Shown here: positions 44,472-56,580 of the stretch, piece by piece | How positions within the stretch are numbered: the stretch's first letter is position 1 | How the letters are laid out: each line of letters starts with the position of its first letter | Position numbers and translations under genes: made by a program | The notes under the pieces: model-generated | What the model saw: only the letters and a program-made list of their open reading frames with translations | Told to the model about the DNA's origin: nothing | The model's database searches: none | DNA from: Diphasiastrum complanatum | Taxonomy: Eukaryota; Streptophyta; Lycopodiopsida; Lycopodiales; Lycopodiaceae | Reading direction: 5' to 3' | Length of the DNA stretch: 64,000 bases | Assembly: GCA_029204225.1 (NCBI GenBank) | Contig: CM055111.1 | Coordinates: 21,022,521 to 21,086,520, forward strand

Positions 44472-47289
44472 CTCATTTATTGGCTGGAAAATGTATGGTT
44501 TTAATAGATAATTTTAGCGCTCTAAACAACTACAGTATGCTTCAAATGTTACTTCAGTGTTGTGCTATTATTATCTAAATGAATTGTCGACTCAAACTTT
44601 TGAAAAATGTTCAAAAAAACTTGGTCCATGATGAATTATTGAAACAATGTAGATCGAGGATTTGGAAGAAGAAAAGATATTCGGATCTTTGATAGAATAG
44701 GTTAAGGTGAATAAACAGAAATCAGTGTTTCATTTGAATGTAGAGAGTTGTTTTGGAACCATGATGGTCCAGGAAATTTTATTGCAGAGGTCAAGCTTAC
44801 AAGGAAATCGGGGAATAACAAACTGATCTGTGTGTGTACATATTTTTTAGACCTACACAGCTTAGCTGACTCATAGATCTATCATGTAAAGAGGAGAATA
44901 GAACAATTCAATATCAGTGGAGTTTGATAGGTACAAAGATATGTTTAGATATGTACTTCACTGTTGGAATCAATGTATACACTATGGTACCAAGTTTCTG
45001 ATTCCGGGAACTTCACATTTCACCATGTCAGTTTAATGGAACGTGTGGAGCAGTCTCAGGCAGATTGTGCACATTTCATGTACTACGTTCTCAGTTGTTT
45101 TTTTGCAAGTCTGTGTCTTCCCAATTTAGCTATCATATTGATTGCACAGATCATAAAGCTAAAAAACAAACACCAAACTTGTTGATGCCGCGTAATTAAA
45201 ACCATCAATTTGGTTGAACAAGTGAAAATTAACTAGACACAAACAACTCAAGATTGCCTAAGATTATATTGATATGGTGGTTAGTTGGTGTAGCTTTCAA
45301 TACAGACTCCTCAATGAAGTGGGTCAATTTAGCATGTTTGTCAAAGCACAACATGTGCGAGCTACTGATGTGGGAACTTTGACCACTAGATAAAATATCA
45401 GGCAAACTAATCACTAACCTCCATAAAACCTATTATACAATAAAATTAAGAGAATTATTTCTGATATGATAGTTCTCATACAATGAACTAAGGCTAATCA
45501 GAGTAAAGAGCCACAAACACATTATATAGAAAGAGTGGATATAATAATAACTCAACTTGCATCATGTGATGAACATGTGGGCACCACGTGATCATGAGTA
45601 CTAGGTTGAGGTGGTAGTGGTTGGCTCACACAAAATAGTGTCATTGCCAGTCCTCCCAATGCCTTGTAATTCACGTCCACATTTATGTCTACCATGTGTC
45701 ATGGGCATCTCTAAAATCTCTCCGAAAAAGATAATGGATAAGAATTAGGATATTCAATTATCAATTTTTTTTCACTAAAAGATTGAGAGTTAAAATTCAC
45801 ATAATTTAGAGTGCAAAAACAATCTATTGATTATATATCATCTAAGTTATACAAGGACATGCCAAATATGTCTTGCAATCTATTGGAGGTGCCTCTAGTG
45901 GCAGACTAGACTAATCATCTGATGACACCATTTAGACTACATCCAGGGCAAGTATACATCAATCCAACATCACCCATTTAGTAGCAACATAGATAAAAAC
46001 TCACAATCTCAACAACCATGGGGAGTGGCAATTTGGTTATCTAAGATACGTTGGTCTGCAATGGATCTATTATTTTCCCTTCTATGGTCTCTTCACTACA
46101 AGCGGAGCTTGCTTGACTACTTTTGCAAATGGAACGTAAATTGTAGCGTGTGCTAGACATGGTGGTAGAACCTATCAAAAGAAGACAAATATAGTAAGAT
46201 AGATGCTAATTAGAAGTCAACAAAAAACTTGTTCGATTTATGTCAAGCAATTAACACATAACTACTGCTAGTGTTGGTTGTGGAGCTTGATTATATTCCT
46301 ATTTTGGACGTCTTGGTTTTGTTGCTTTTGATATCGAGTTCCTGATGGGGGGGTTGTGAGGGGGGCTTGTATCACCAGGGGGGTCTAAGGGAGGGATGAT
46401 CTTTTAAAATGATGTAATTTTGTAGTCTATTTGGACCATTCATTATTCTTCGTTTTGAGAGATCACATGCTTGTTTTTGAGCAAAAAGCTTGCAATTTTT
46501 TTGCAACGGGCACTAGCAGGACCAACGTAGTCCTACCAATGCCCTTCAAAAAAAATTGTAAGCCTTTCACTCATTTTTTGAGCAAAAAACAAAAGTATTT
46601 TTAGTACTTTGCTTCAACTTATGAAATCTGAATTGAATCATTATTTTGTATGTTGGAAAATGTTCTAAAAGCCAGAGATTTTGTACAAAATTGTATGGGA
46701 GTGAGCAACCATTCTATTACAAATTGAGGTTCTCACAAAAAAAGTATTTGTTCACATTAAAATTCATTGAAATTTTTATATTTAGTTAGTATCTTCTTGC
46801 AGTTAGAGATAGAATGCAATTAATATTTACATGGCACGCCATGTGATACATTATTGGTGAACCGTGGGTAGAATGAAACTTGCAAAACTTGCAAATAATT
46901 TACTCGTAGATTGTCAAAATCCAATAAAATCTAGATCAGTTGGAGCTATGGATTAATCACTCAATAGGAGAGAGGAATCACACCAGTAGCATGTAGCTAC
47001 TATCATCAAGAGCCCAATGGGTATACTTATACCCTCCAAGGCCCATACACCGCTAGTAGTGCACTGTGACATCTCATTAGACACATCAACAGCCTAATTG
47101 GTCCACCTCATCCAGTTCTCCTATGAGTCATTGATAGGCCCAGAAAAATCCACCATCTTGAGTTTTAGGCCTATAACCATTAATCATGACCTTACACCCA
47201 TGAGGGCAACCCATTATCAATTTACGAGTTGAGTTCAGCGTACTGACCTCCTAACGAAATAATAATCGGAGATCAGTCTAGTAGTGGGC
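44470..47289. other. AT-rich spacer, possible LTR on its right side
   Basis: No gene recognised. The part near 46900-47292 may be the LTR belonging to the gypsy fragment to its right (minus strand, starting TGTCATGCCC at 47292), but its other end cannot be set. There is a G-rich patch at 46345-46400. Confidence 0.35.
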
Positions 47290-48010
47290 ATGACATTCTC
47301 CTTCCCTTATTCAAGTTCTGTCCTTAGAACTTAAAGTTAGGGAAGTTCCATTTCAAGCTACCCTCTTGCTCCTAGAAGTCATCATTGTCTATGTGACCCT
47401 TCCATCGAACCATATGCTCGGTAACTATATGATTTTGCAATCATTTAGTTCTAGTAAACAAGAACTTTTCAAGTTTAAGTCAAGTCACACCCAATATTTC
47501 ATCCAATAGGTCCAATGAATCTCTAGAACCAAAATGTTTCCCTTCACATAGACTTTTCTTAACTTGACTTATGTGAAATATTGGGTGTACTTGCCTTTCA
47601 TTTGGGAGGTCCAATTCGTAAGCCAAAGATACTATCTTCTTTAGGATGGTCCCCTATACCTAGCAAACAATTTGTAATGTCTGCCGGTACACATTATGTT
47701 TGAATACTTCAAGATTCATAAATACACCCAATCCCCAACTTGAAAATCTCTAGGTGATCTTTTCAGATTAGCAAAATGTATGTCCCTATCCTGGGTGCAT
47801 TGGACATTCTCACGTGCTATTTGTAGCATTTCTTGCATATCGAGCATAAAATCTGCTACTTTGTGATAATTGATCGATCAAGTTTTGACCACAATAGGTG
47901 ATCTAGGCTCAGAGCCGTACATAAGCATAAACATGCCATAACCGGTAGCCAAATACTTACTACTATTGTAGGCAAACTCAATCAGCCAGATACTTCTCCC
48001 AATGACCTTG
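47290..48010 (-). mobile_element. Ty3/gypsy fragment: integrase C-terminus, chromodomain remnant, PPT
   Basis: Minus-strand frames read IWLIEFAYNSSKYLATGYG, FMLMYGSEPRSPIVVK, ARENVQCTQDRDIHFANLK, SPRDFQVGDWVYL, and a short chromodomain remnant (TEHMVRWKGHIDND, about 47410). A purine tract AAGGGAAGGAGAATG then leads into TGTCATGCCC, the presumed LTR start. Frameshifts are frequent. It ends abruptly against a copia fragment at about 48010. Confidence 0.75.
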
Positions 48011-48365
48011 TCATCGGGAGACATATGCTCAAATCGTATGTTCTATCGTTTGCCTCATCCAAGTTATACTTTTGATCTTCATGGAAGATCACATCTCTAC
48101 TTACAACATTCTTGTTAGTAGAGGGAACATAAACTTTATATGCTTTCTTAGAAGATGCATATCCAACAAAAATGCCTTTAATAATCATCCTTTTTCCTAG
48201 TCTCTAAAGGAACATGCACATAGCATAAACAACCAAAGACCCTAAGATGACCTACCCTAGGCTTTTCTTTGTACAACATTTCATATGGTGTTCTTCCTTA
48301 TATAGCAAGATTAGGAAGCCTGTTATAACTAGAAACGAAGGCTAGCTTCATAGACATTTACATCT
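48011..48365 (-). mobile_element. Ty1/copia fragment (post-integrase region)
   Basis: Minus-strand frame reads GIFVGYASSKKAYKVYVPST, then NVVSRDVIFHED. Upstream it has the FGC-containing segment typical after the copia integrase core (GRTPYEMLYKEKPR-like). About 350 bases only, joined directly to the gypsy fragment. Confidence 0.75.
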
Positions 48366-48399
48366 AAGTTAAGGTTCAATATTTTAGAATCTACGTATT

Positions 48400-49080
48400 A
48401 CGTAATTATCTTGGAACTTCATCCAATACATATTGAAAAAAAACTAGTTTAAAAAATATTATAATACAATAGTTTATCAGATCACCAAGAAATGTATGAT
48501 ATAAATGGCAAGGTGTATGTAACATCATTTGCAATGCTTCATATGTTAGTGACTCCAATAATTTCAAGTAGAAAACCAAAATTCAGAATCTATCTTAGAA
48601 ACTTGTACCTATTACATTCATGTTTATATATAAATATCATTAAAAAAAAAAAACATGAGATTGATGTTGTATGTTTTCTAGATGATTATTGTCATTTTCT
48701 GTGTATTTTTTATAATATTACTTGAAGACTTCAAATTTGTACTAATGTTCTAGAATGCACTAAACATGTATTTTATTCTTGTAGCTTCATCCAATACATT
48801 TTCAGAATGATATAATTGGCAAGGTCGAATATGTGACATCATTACAATGTTTCGTGTGTTGGTGAATCTATTAATTTTATTGGAAATTATGTAATGTTAA
48901 ATGAAAACATATTTTAACAGTCTATAGTTGGCAATCAACTTTATTATATTTATATGTATTGATGTCTTTTCAAGTAGCAATATTTTTTGGAATTGCTTGG
49001 GTTGTTTTTTAATATGTTATAACCTTTTTGAGGCACATGAAGCAAACAGATCTATATACAATGATTCTAAATTATCTGCA
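48400..49080. repeat. AT-rich stretch with a diverged direct duplication
   Basis: The block containing CATCCAATACAT, GATATAAATGGCAAGGT and ACATCATTTGCAATG (48420-48565) recurs diverged at 48788-48880. An A-run lies near 48642. No gene recognised. Confidence 0.5.
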
Positions 49081-49084
49081 ATCT

Positions 49085-49303
49085 TTTGTCATAAGCAGTA
49101 CAAATTGTAGATATAATAAATTTATTTTTAAAAGGAACATATAGAGATTCCTCAACCAACATTTTTGAAGGAAGGTTTTCACAGTGTTGGTGATATTTTT
49201 TCGTCAACGATGTTGTTTGTCCAATGTAATTTTTTTTGTTTTTGATGCATTCTAACTCGTAGATGTGAATGTTCTTCGTGCTCTTTTTGGTGGAGGTGTG
49301 CAA
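49085..49303 (-). pseudogene. Possible GIY-YIG nuclease fragment
   Basis: A 78-codon minus-strand frame contains IHIYELECIKNKKNYIGQTT followed by TKKYHQHC. This matches the start of a GIY-YIG domain (I-Y, about 10 residues, Y-I-G-Q-T, then R/K-x-x-x-H). The remainder of the domain is not recognisable. Such domains occur in Penelope-like retroelements and in homing-type nucleases. The fragment is short and AT-rich, so chance similarity is possible. Confidence 0.35.
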
Positions 49304-49779
49304 ACAATTTATCTAATGTGTGTTTTTGTAAAATTACGTAGGAGTAAACTTTTGAAAATGAAATAGATAAACAAAGTTTCATTTACCTTTGTAGCACTTG
49401 TTGATGCTACATCTTCTTCTGTGATAACATGAAAATCGTGCAATAAAGTTAAGTTGAAAATTGTTTTCATATTTCATAATAGAAATATAAAAAGCAATGT
49501 TCGTTATACCTTATGTACTATACTATACTCGGTCTATATATATACAAAATAGCAAAGTTTATAAATTATTGTCTAATCAATTATTGTAAATGATGTGTTT
49601 AACTATAAGTGAGCCTTTACAAGAAGAGACTAATATGATAAGTACTTTTTGCATTATGAACTATAGTCAATAAGTGGACAATGATAAGTATTTACGTACA
49701 ATAGCATAATCAAACAGTGACGTAGTCTACATCGGATCGGCAAATGAGATACTCCATTTGTAGTGGTACTATGATTATG
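49304..49779. other. AT-rich spacer
   Basis: Nothing recognised. Confidence 0.45.
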
Positions 49780-49876
49780 GTGTCGACAGTTGATAGTTGA
49801 GTCAATGGTCGAGTCGATAGTCGATTCTGAGTCGATAGTAGATGGTTGATAGTCAATAGTTGAGTCGATTCAATGA
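49780..49876. repeat. AGTCGATAGT-type degenerate short repeat
   Basis: Words GTCGATAGT, GTTGATAGT and GAGTCGAT recur about every 10-14 bases. A sparser version is at 9430-9560. Confidence 0.65.
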
Positions 49877-51586
49877 GTAAGATCATCAATTTTTGTTTTT
49901 TGATTGGATCAATATTCTTGAACTGCCCTCTCATAGCTCGCTTTTGATTATATATGGCTTTCGTTGCTCAGGAAAAAATTTAACCCCCAAAAGTGGGTTT
50001 GAGCAATAACAAAACAATAACCAACAAAATAGCTTAAACATCAAAATCCTAATAAAATGTCAAAGAAGTAGGAGAAGGGGTAGAACAAAAACCAAGGCTT
50101 TCATGACAATTGAAGTAAAAACAACACACATCCTAGAAAAAACTATGGAACAAGCCTTAGAGTAGCTTTTGTATAAGGAAACAAGTCTCCGAATTTTGGG
50201 CACCTCCTTTAGCTTTGACTCATTGCTAAATTTTCCCTACAAACTTGAGGCCTTGGCCTTTGGAAGGCAAGGCCAAAAATTTATACTTTTGGTGAGCTTA
50301 AGGCAAAATCTATTTACTAAAATAAAACAAGCTTCAGAGGAGTGCTCGATCATCCTTTCCTATTGTGCAGCCGTAGCAAACTGCTTGGGAGTACAATTTC
50401 AATGATTTGCAGCTATATTGAAAAGCTCATTTTTGCGACATCTGGGTAGGTCAGGCTGCTGATTGTTGCCTTTTTCCACAAGAGTTTGGATGAGCAATTT
50501 GATCACCTGAGTCAACAATGTCCTCTCAAGACTAACCTGTGATTTTCTTAACGATGTCTTCTCAAGACTGACCTGGGATTTTGTTAAGTTGTTCCTGAGA
50601 CAAGCGCGATCGATTTACTACTTATTTCTGCCGAGCAGCAGTATCACAACACGTAGAGATGAACATGTGCACCTTACGAAGCTGATCTTTTAAGCAAATC
50701 GTTGTACTTCTTAGAAATTACAACACGATTTACGGCCATAGCCCAGGTTCTGCAACCTGCCAGGCCATATCTGATCAAAGCCAAAAATATGAGCTCATCA
50801 CAAATTGAAAGAGTTTTAGCGATTTTTCCATATTGAACTTTCAGGAGTTTACAACTATGGCCAGCCTAACGCCTGGCCAGAAGGCCGGCGTGCCTTTACG
50901 TCCCCTCTCGATACCTCCAGTCTGTCCGTTTCAGTGAACAGAAAGCTTATGCATTATCCTAGATTTATCGGCGTCCACAATATTTCAACGATGTGAACAG
51001 TGAACATGGGCACACCGTTCGTAGTATCTTTTAGGCTGGTGCTACATGCTTAGATGCGGAGGTTCCTTGAGGTTTATAACCTGATCACTGCTTGCAAGTT
51101 ATAACTTGGTAAGTCATTGCATGCATAGAAAGGTGGATAGTAGAGGCTCCAATTTGACCCTAACAGATTATCCCACTCTCATTTTATTCAAAAATCAAAA
51201 GAAATATGATGAATCAGGAAGGAGTTTCTAGCAGATTCAAGAAATCAATCAATAGGCGAACTTCTAGCTCAATTCAAGGTGGGTATCAAAGCCTTTCTGT
51301 GTTTTGTTGGCTAAAGCAGCTGGCAGCAGTATTTGTGGGAGACATAGAAGCGTAAGTCTTGACAACAGTATTGGATGCATCCTCTGGGTCATGTTTTGTT
51401 TGAAATTTAAATGCTCGCACCCATTTTTTGTCGAGAGGTAGGTTGTGTTAGCACGTTTATTTCCTCATATTTGAAATGTTACTCGGAGGCCAGGATCGAT
51501 GGCAAGCATATGAGTATCTTGCAAGTTCTTATAGGGCACGTAGTCGCGTATTCGCCTGGCCAGGCATCACATTATGCGATCATTTG

Positions 51587-51588
<2 letters not shown>
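49877..51588. other. Intergenic spacer with a 36-bp duplication
   Basis: A 36-bp unit starting ATGTCCTCTCAAGACT at 50518 repeats at 50554. The sequence GGCCGGCGTGCC at 50882 resembles half of the palindromes at 37.3 kb. No gene recognised. Confidence 0.45.

Positions 51589-51634
<46 letters not shown>
51589..51634. repeat. (CT)n microsatellite
   Basis: Uninterrupted CT dinucleotides, about 23 units, 0.3 kb upstream of the receptor pseudogene. Confidence 0.97.
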
Positions 51635-51638
<4 letters not shown>

Positions 51639-51963
51639 CTCGAGCTTCTCTGCCTCGATCTACTGTTGCACCTCTCTGACCTTGCCATCGCAATTTCTTC
51701 CTCGACGTTTATGTGAACCGTGAAGCGTGATTTGGATTTGTATATCATGGTATTTGAGATAATTTTTCTGGTGAATCATAGCAATTTCTGAGTGCATGTA
51801 CGCAAAGAAATAAATAATGAGAAAGGTTTGATTCACTTCGGTCCAGCTCTGTCTTTGATCATGCTCTTAATAATGTTCGCAGATATTTTGAACCGTAATG
51901 CACCTGGTAGCATCGGATTTGAGTCGAGATTTTCTTTCTCAAGAAATACTGTCACCTAAAACA

Positions 51964-52590
51964 GTTAAAACTACAAATCTTCAAGTGTGGAATGCACGGA
52001 AATTGGGTGCAGCGGCTGTGCTTGTAGCTGATGATCGAAACGAACTTTTGATTACCATGGCTCTCCTTAAGACAACAATTCTTCAGTGTCCTATGTGGAG
52101 GATATCACAATTCCATCGGCATTAATTGACAAGCAATTCGGAGATGCCCTCAAATGGCTGTAAGTTGTAAGCTCTGGAGATAGAGTTGAGTACGAGTTCT
52201 GGACAAACAACAATGACAGTAGTACTACGAACAAAAGTGTGACAGGCAAACGGAGTTTGTGAAAAATTTTGAAGGCGTTGCACAGATTTTGGAATAAGGT
52301 GGTTATACCTTATTCACGCCACACTACATTATGTGGTTTTGTCCACAAGCTTTCATTCTAAGCAAGCAATGCCAGTCTAAATGCATCAACCATGGACGAT
52401 ATTGTCCGCCAGATCCTGAGCAAGACTTCACACAAGGTTACGATGAAAAAGTTGTCCTTGAAGAAAACCTTATACAGCTTTGTGTCTATAAGGTCGCAAC
52501 GGTGGGATTATGTCACCGATTTCCAAATCAAGTGCCGTATGAAAGCGCAGAAATACAAAGAATATTGTGCGAGGGAGCATACGAGAGAGA
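51964..52590 (+). pseudogene. Processed pseudogene of a vacuolar sorting receptor (VSR/BP80 family)
   Basis: Plus-strand frames give, in family order: NLQVWNARKLGAAAVLVADD, ITIPSALIDKQFGDALK, SSGDRVEYEFWTNNND, FVKNFEGVAQILE, a [18 protein letters not shown] block, [16 protein letters not shown] and a [14 protein letters not shown]-like block. These belong to the lumenal protease-associated and central domains of VSRs, membrane receptors that sort soluble cargo to the plant vacuole. The pieces are contiguous without introns, interrupted by three or more frameshifts and stops. The short segment before RVEYE, normally with a conserved DWRE, is deleted. The signal peptide, EGF repeats and membrane segment are missing, so this is a truncated, dead retrocopy. 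Confidence 0.85.
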
Positions 52591-52738
52591 GAGCGCTACA
52601 GAGAGCGCGGGAGAGGGAGAGCACATGAACGAGTGAGTGAGAGAGTGTGCAAGAGAGAGAGAACAGGGCGAGGGAGAGCTAGCGAGAGACGCTCGAGAGA
52701 GATATAGAGTGGATGAGGGAGACCTAGCGAGAGAAGCG

Positions 52739-52772
<34 letters not shown>

Positions 52773-52830
52773 CGAGGGGGAGCTAGCGCGAGAAAGAGAG
52801 ACGTGTGAGAGAGAGACGTTAGACCGCGTG
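52556..52830. repeat. GA-rich degenerate repeat
   Basis: Mostly GAGAGA with interspersed GCG. The word GAGGGAGAGCTAGCGAGAGA and variants recur near 52670, 52715 and 52773. It directly follows the receptor pseudogene. Confidence 0.85.
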
Positions 52831-52989
52831 TAATGGTGTGGTGCTTCAATCTTCAAAAGACCCCAATATACATCCATGTAAAATGTCACGTCATCTTTAA
52901 AAATTGATAACATGAATTTTTTGTTTTTTTTATTTTTTAATGATGACGTGGAATTTTTTGAAAGAAATTTAAAATGGGTATTAGCTAGC

Positions 52990-54140
52990 CTTATAAAGAT
53001 AATTGGCACATGCAACTGCTTTTCTCCAAAATTCCTTGGGTAGAGATGCTTCTAGCCTAATGGCTTTTGCACATTCACAAAGTATTCTATTTTTTCTTTC
53101 AGCAACTCCATTTTGCTGAGGAGTATAAGAACATGAAAATTCTCTTTAAACTAAAGGCTTTGAGATGTGATAGTGGAGGTAAATATACCTCTAATAAGTT
53201 TAATGACTATTGTTATTAGAATTTTTTTTTTCAACATATGCTTTGAATGTAAGGAAGACATAAAAAGAATGGCTTTAGAAGATAGAAGATAAATCCAAGA
53301 AAATCTTGTGTAATCATCTATGAAGGACACAAAACATATTGCTCCTCCTTTGCTCTTGGAAAAAGAGAAGTGAAGAGTCTGAATGCATGAGCTCAAGTGG
53401 TTGATGAGTCTTGATGTTTGACCTTGGAAAAGGTCTTCTATGAGCTTTGGCCAAAACACATGCTTCACAAGGTTGCAGCTCCTTTGCCATAGACTTTGGT
53501 AATCCAATTGTTTTCCCTTCCTTGACCATTGATTGCATTTGCATGGCTTTGAAGTTGGGATGACTCAACCTTTTATGCCATAGATCTTCTTGGTGAACCT
53601 TGGTCTCATAAGCAACATCACATATGTTAGCATTCTCTCTAGGATCTAACTTGTAAAGCTTTCCAAATCTAGATCCTCTAGCTATCACCTCATTCTCCCT
53701 CAAGTGTCAACATGAAATTTGACATCTAAACCACTATCAAACAATTGTCCTACACTAATGAGGTTCTTGGTTAGTTTAGGCACATAAAGTACATCATGAA
53801 AACACACAGTTTTTGATGATGCTCCATTCAATGGAATACTCCCTATCCCTTCAATTCTACACTCAACATCATTTGCAGTATAGATTGATCTTTTTGTACC
53901 TACATAAGGCATGAGACCTTCAGGTTCTACTTCAATTCCTAACACAATGTCCATTACATCTTGAAGAACCAATAATGATTCCATTCTTATCTTCCAGATA
54001 GCATAGTTGAAAGATGTTAATCTCTCACCATGTTCCAAGAGATATGAACCCATGGATGTCATGTTCTCTTTGAGATATTTTCTAGTAATGACAAAAAAAT
54101 GGAATTGAATGAATACAAACCTCTCGAGTTGTGGTGTCAA
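52990..54140 (-). mobile_element. Ty1/copia fragment (gag start fused to protease, integrase)
   Basis: On the minus strand the gag N-terminus (MTSMGSYLLEHGERLTSFNY; WKIRMESLLVL) runs directly into protease-distal sequence (IYTANDVECRIEGIGSIPL; LYVPKLTKNLISVGQLF). Then come the integrase zinc domain (LWHKRLSHPNFKAMQMQ; CEACVLAKAHR) and core (FVSFIDDYTRFSWIYLL; PQQNGVAERKNR at about 53110). Most of gag and the protease active site are deleted between GLMPYVGTKRS and IYTAND. RT and RNase H are absent. It relates to the copia element at 55.3 kb. Confidence 0.85.
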
Positions 54141-55325
54141 ATGCTATGACATCTATATTGGCGGGCCCTAAAACAGGTAAGACCAAACAGAATCTACATG
54201 GACCAAAATGTACTCCATTCATGACATAATTCTGCGCTTGCAAGGCTAAAGCTATCGAGAATGTTTATTGGCATCTAGTGTAGGGGCTGGCTCTTCTGGA
54301 GTTTGGGCAATGCGTTTGAGAATTGCAGTTAGGTCATCATCAATAGGAGCCGGAGGGGGAGGCCGGCGAGTTATCACTATTTCAGTATAACGGATGGTTG
54401 TTAAACCTACACATACCAAGCTTAGATTGGCTGCTAATTCATACACGCTTAAGGTGTTTTCCATCTGCTCTATGTCTGGCTCGAAGCAATCGATCTCCTG
54501 GAATGAGAAAATGCTAGACATGAGGGCTATAAAAGTGGTCATAGGCTGCTCTTTGTCGTACTACCTGACAGAAGTTTCCTGGTAGGGGTAGGTCACCTAG
54601 TGCCGTACTTGTCATGAGAAGTCTATTGAGATTAACACTTGCTCAATTGGTTGTAATTGTAAGGTCCGTGTGGTTACTGATACCCGTTGTTGATTTATCT
54701 TGATGTATAGTGTGGCCCTTACTCAAAATCCCTCATTATTGACTTGAATTGCTAGGTCTCTAGTTCGAAGACCACGTACCATAGTATCGAGTCCTATGAT
54801 GGTCACGTAGAGGCCAGTGAAGCGAAGTATGGGACAATATCGCCGTGTCGGCGTTCATCTGTCATGTTTGATTTTGTCGCAGGAGCGCGTGCGTGGGACT
54901 GATTTGCGTTCGTCCTCACTTCGTCTTCTTTATCGCGAACAATTTTCTGTCTTTTATTTTCTTTTGTGCGGAAGCCTTACAGGATCCCAGACACTCGACT
55001 ACGCATCACTGAACATATTCTATGCTAGCAATCATGATGTACAGCACAAGACAAGATGCACGAAATTAGAGTGACTGAATTATCAGTTTTAGTTTAGAGT
55101 GAATTCGTCAGTATCACGCTCGTTGGCGGAATGACATTCTACTCTTTCGTTGTGTTCTGCTCGTTGGCAGACTTTCATACACAACTATGGTGTCTTTTCT
55201 TTCTTACTCTATTCACTACGTCTCTCTCTGTCTTTTACAAATGTCTGTATTCACTTTTTTTTATTATGATCCAGAGAGGATCGTTTATACCTCCACTATG
55301 TGGAATTTACAAGATAGCTAAATAT
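54141..55325. other. Mixed region: unrecognised frame, then LTR remainder
   Basis: The minus-strand frame 54252-54542 (96 codons, with ITRRPPPPAPIDDDL) has no recognised domain. The right part (roughly 54800-55325) should be the distal half of the minus-strand copia LTR that starts at 61746 and was split by the element at 55331-61361. I cannot set the LTR's outer end. Confidence 0.4.
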
Positions 55326-55330
55326 AGAAT

Positions 55331-55980
55331 TGTGAAAGATTCAACTAGTTTCATCACATTTTGCAATATTTCCATATTTGGCATATTGAGGCCAAAACTT
55401 GTTTTAGACTTAGAGGTTGACTTTTCAAAGTTCATTAGTCTAAATCTCATTTGAATAAATACTTTTTGAAAGTGTGGGAAAGATGGAATGCGAGTTTGAG
55501 TAGATTCAATTTGAATAAGTTGGGTACATTGAATCTAGACCCAAAATTGGTAGGGTTAGCATTTTGGTGGGAAAGCCAAGTGGCCAAATAGGGTTTGGAC
55601 CTGTTATAAAAGGATGTAACTCGTGGAGAGAGTCATCTTCTCTCTTCTGTATCTCATTTCATGCTTATACATGGTTCTCTTGGGTTCTACTATTCATTGG
55701 TGCACTATCTTGGTGATTGCTTGCAATTCTATGTGTAGAATGATCTATATTTGCTATTTTTGGATCCACACGTGTGAAATACAGTAGCTTGCTGGTTTTG
55801 TATGGACAGCAACAGTACATAATCATTTCATTCAAGTTTGATCAAGTTCTATTAGTGTTTGCATCTCAAATTGTGTGTAGATGCTGATTTTTCTACATTG
55901 GTGAAATTGGTAGTGTATTTCTCTTTCTAACCAAAGATCATTCAAGTAGATTGGATCTTAAGGATTTGAAATCTTTCACA
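55331..55980 (+). repeat. 5' LTR, 650 bp
   Basis: Begins TGTGAAAGATTCAAC, ends ATCTTTCACA, giving TGTGAAAGAT/ATCTTTCACA inverted ends. TATA-like TTATAAAA at about 55604. Confidence 0.95.
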
Positions 55981-55992
55981 TGGTATCAGAGC
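55981..55992 (+). other. Primer binding site (initiator tRNA-Met)
   Basis: TGGTATCAGAGC immediately follows the LTR end. Confidence 0.95.
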
Positions 55993-56580
55993 TTGTGTTT
56001 CAGGTTATGAAGGAGGAAATCAGATCTATCAATGATTTGGTGAAGATATCAAGTCTAGAGCATGCTAGAGAGGATTCTACACCAAAATCGGATTTTTTGC
56101 TTTTGTAGATTGGATCTTTTGTAGATCAAAACACTAAATAGGTCAATATACTTGTTCAATTCCGTTTTTTGAATTCACATGCTGGATTTGGCCGATTTTT
56201 GGATCATTGGTTCAGCCTAAGTGGTGGCTTATAGATTGCATATCAAATTTTCAGCATTTGCATGTAGATTTGGAATAGTCAATTTTTTGTGATTTTGTCA
56301 AAACCCTAATTTTGATTGGATTTCTAGATAGTGAGGTTGCTGGACTTCATTTGAGTGTGTTTCAATCTTAGGAAGTGGCAAAAGTCATTAGATTGAGAAT
56401 AGATCATAGGTTGATCAAGATTCCATGATTCTATGTGTTGATTTGCTTGGATAAGTGCTAGAAGAGAATTTGTGAGATAGTTTCAAATCTTGGTGATTTC
56501 TTTTGAAAGCATTTGTTGTTGTTCAAAGGAGTTCTTTGTGCATTGAAACAGGTTGAAAGAGAAGATCAGGTCATTGCTAC
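55993..56580 (+). other. Untranslated leader of the copia element
   Basis: About 590 bases without coding content between PBS and the gag ATG. Confidence 0.7.

Noticed and set aside
45229-45414. Minus-strand frame with HFIEESVLKA, slightly like the copia RNase H end
   Set aside because: No flanking RNase H motif and no LTR or PPT nearby; too short to support.
54252-54542. 96-codon minus-strand frame with a Pro-rich stretch
   Set aside because: It looks protein-like but has no recognisable domain, and it sits between a copia fragment and an LTR. Left as unrecognised rather than called a gene.
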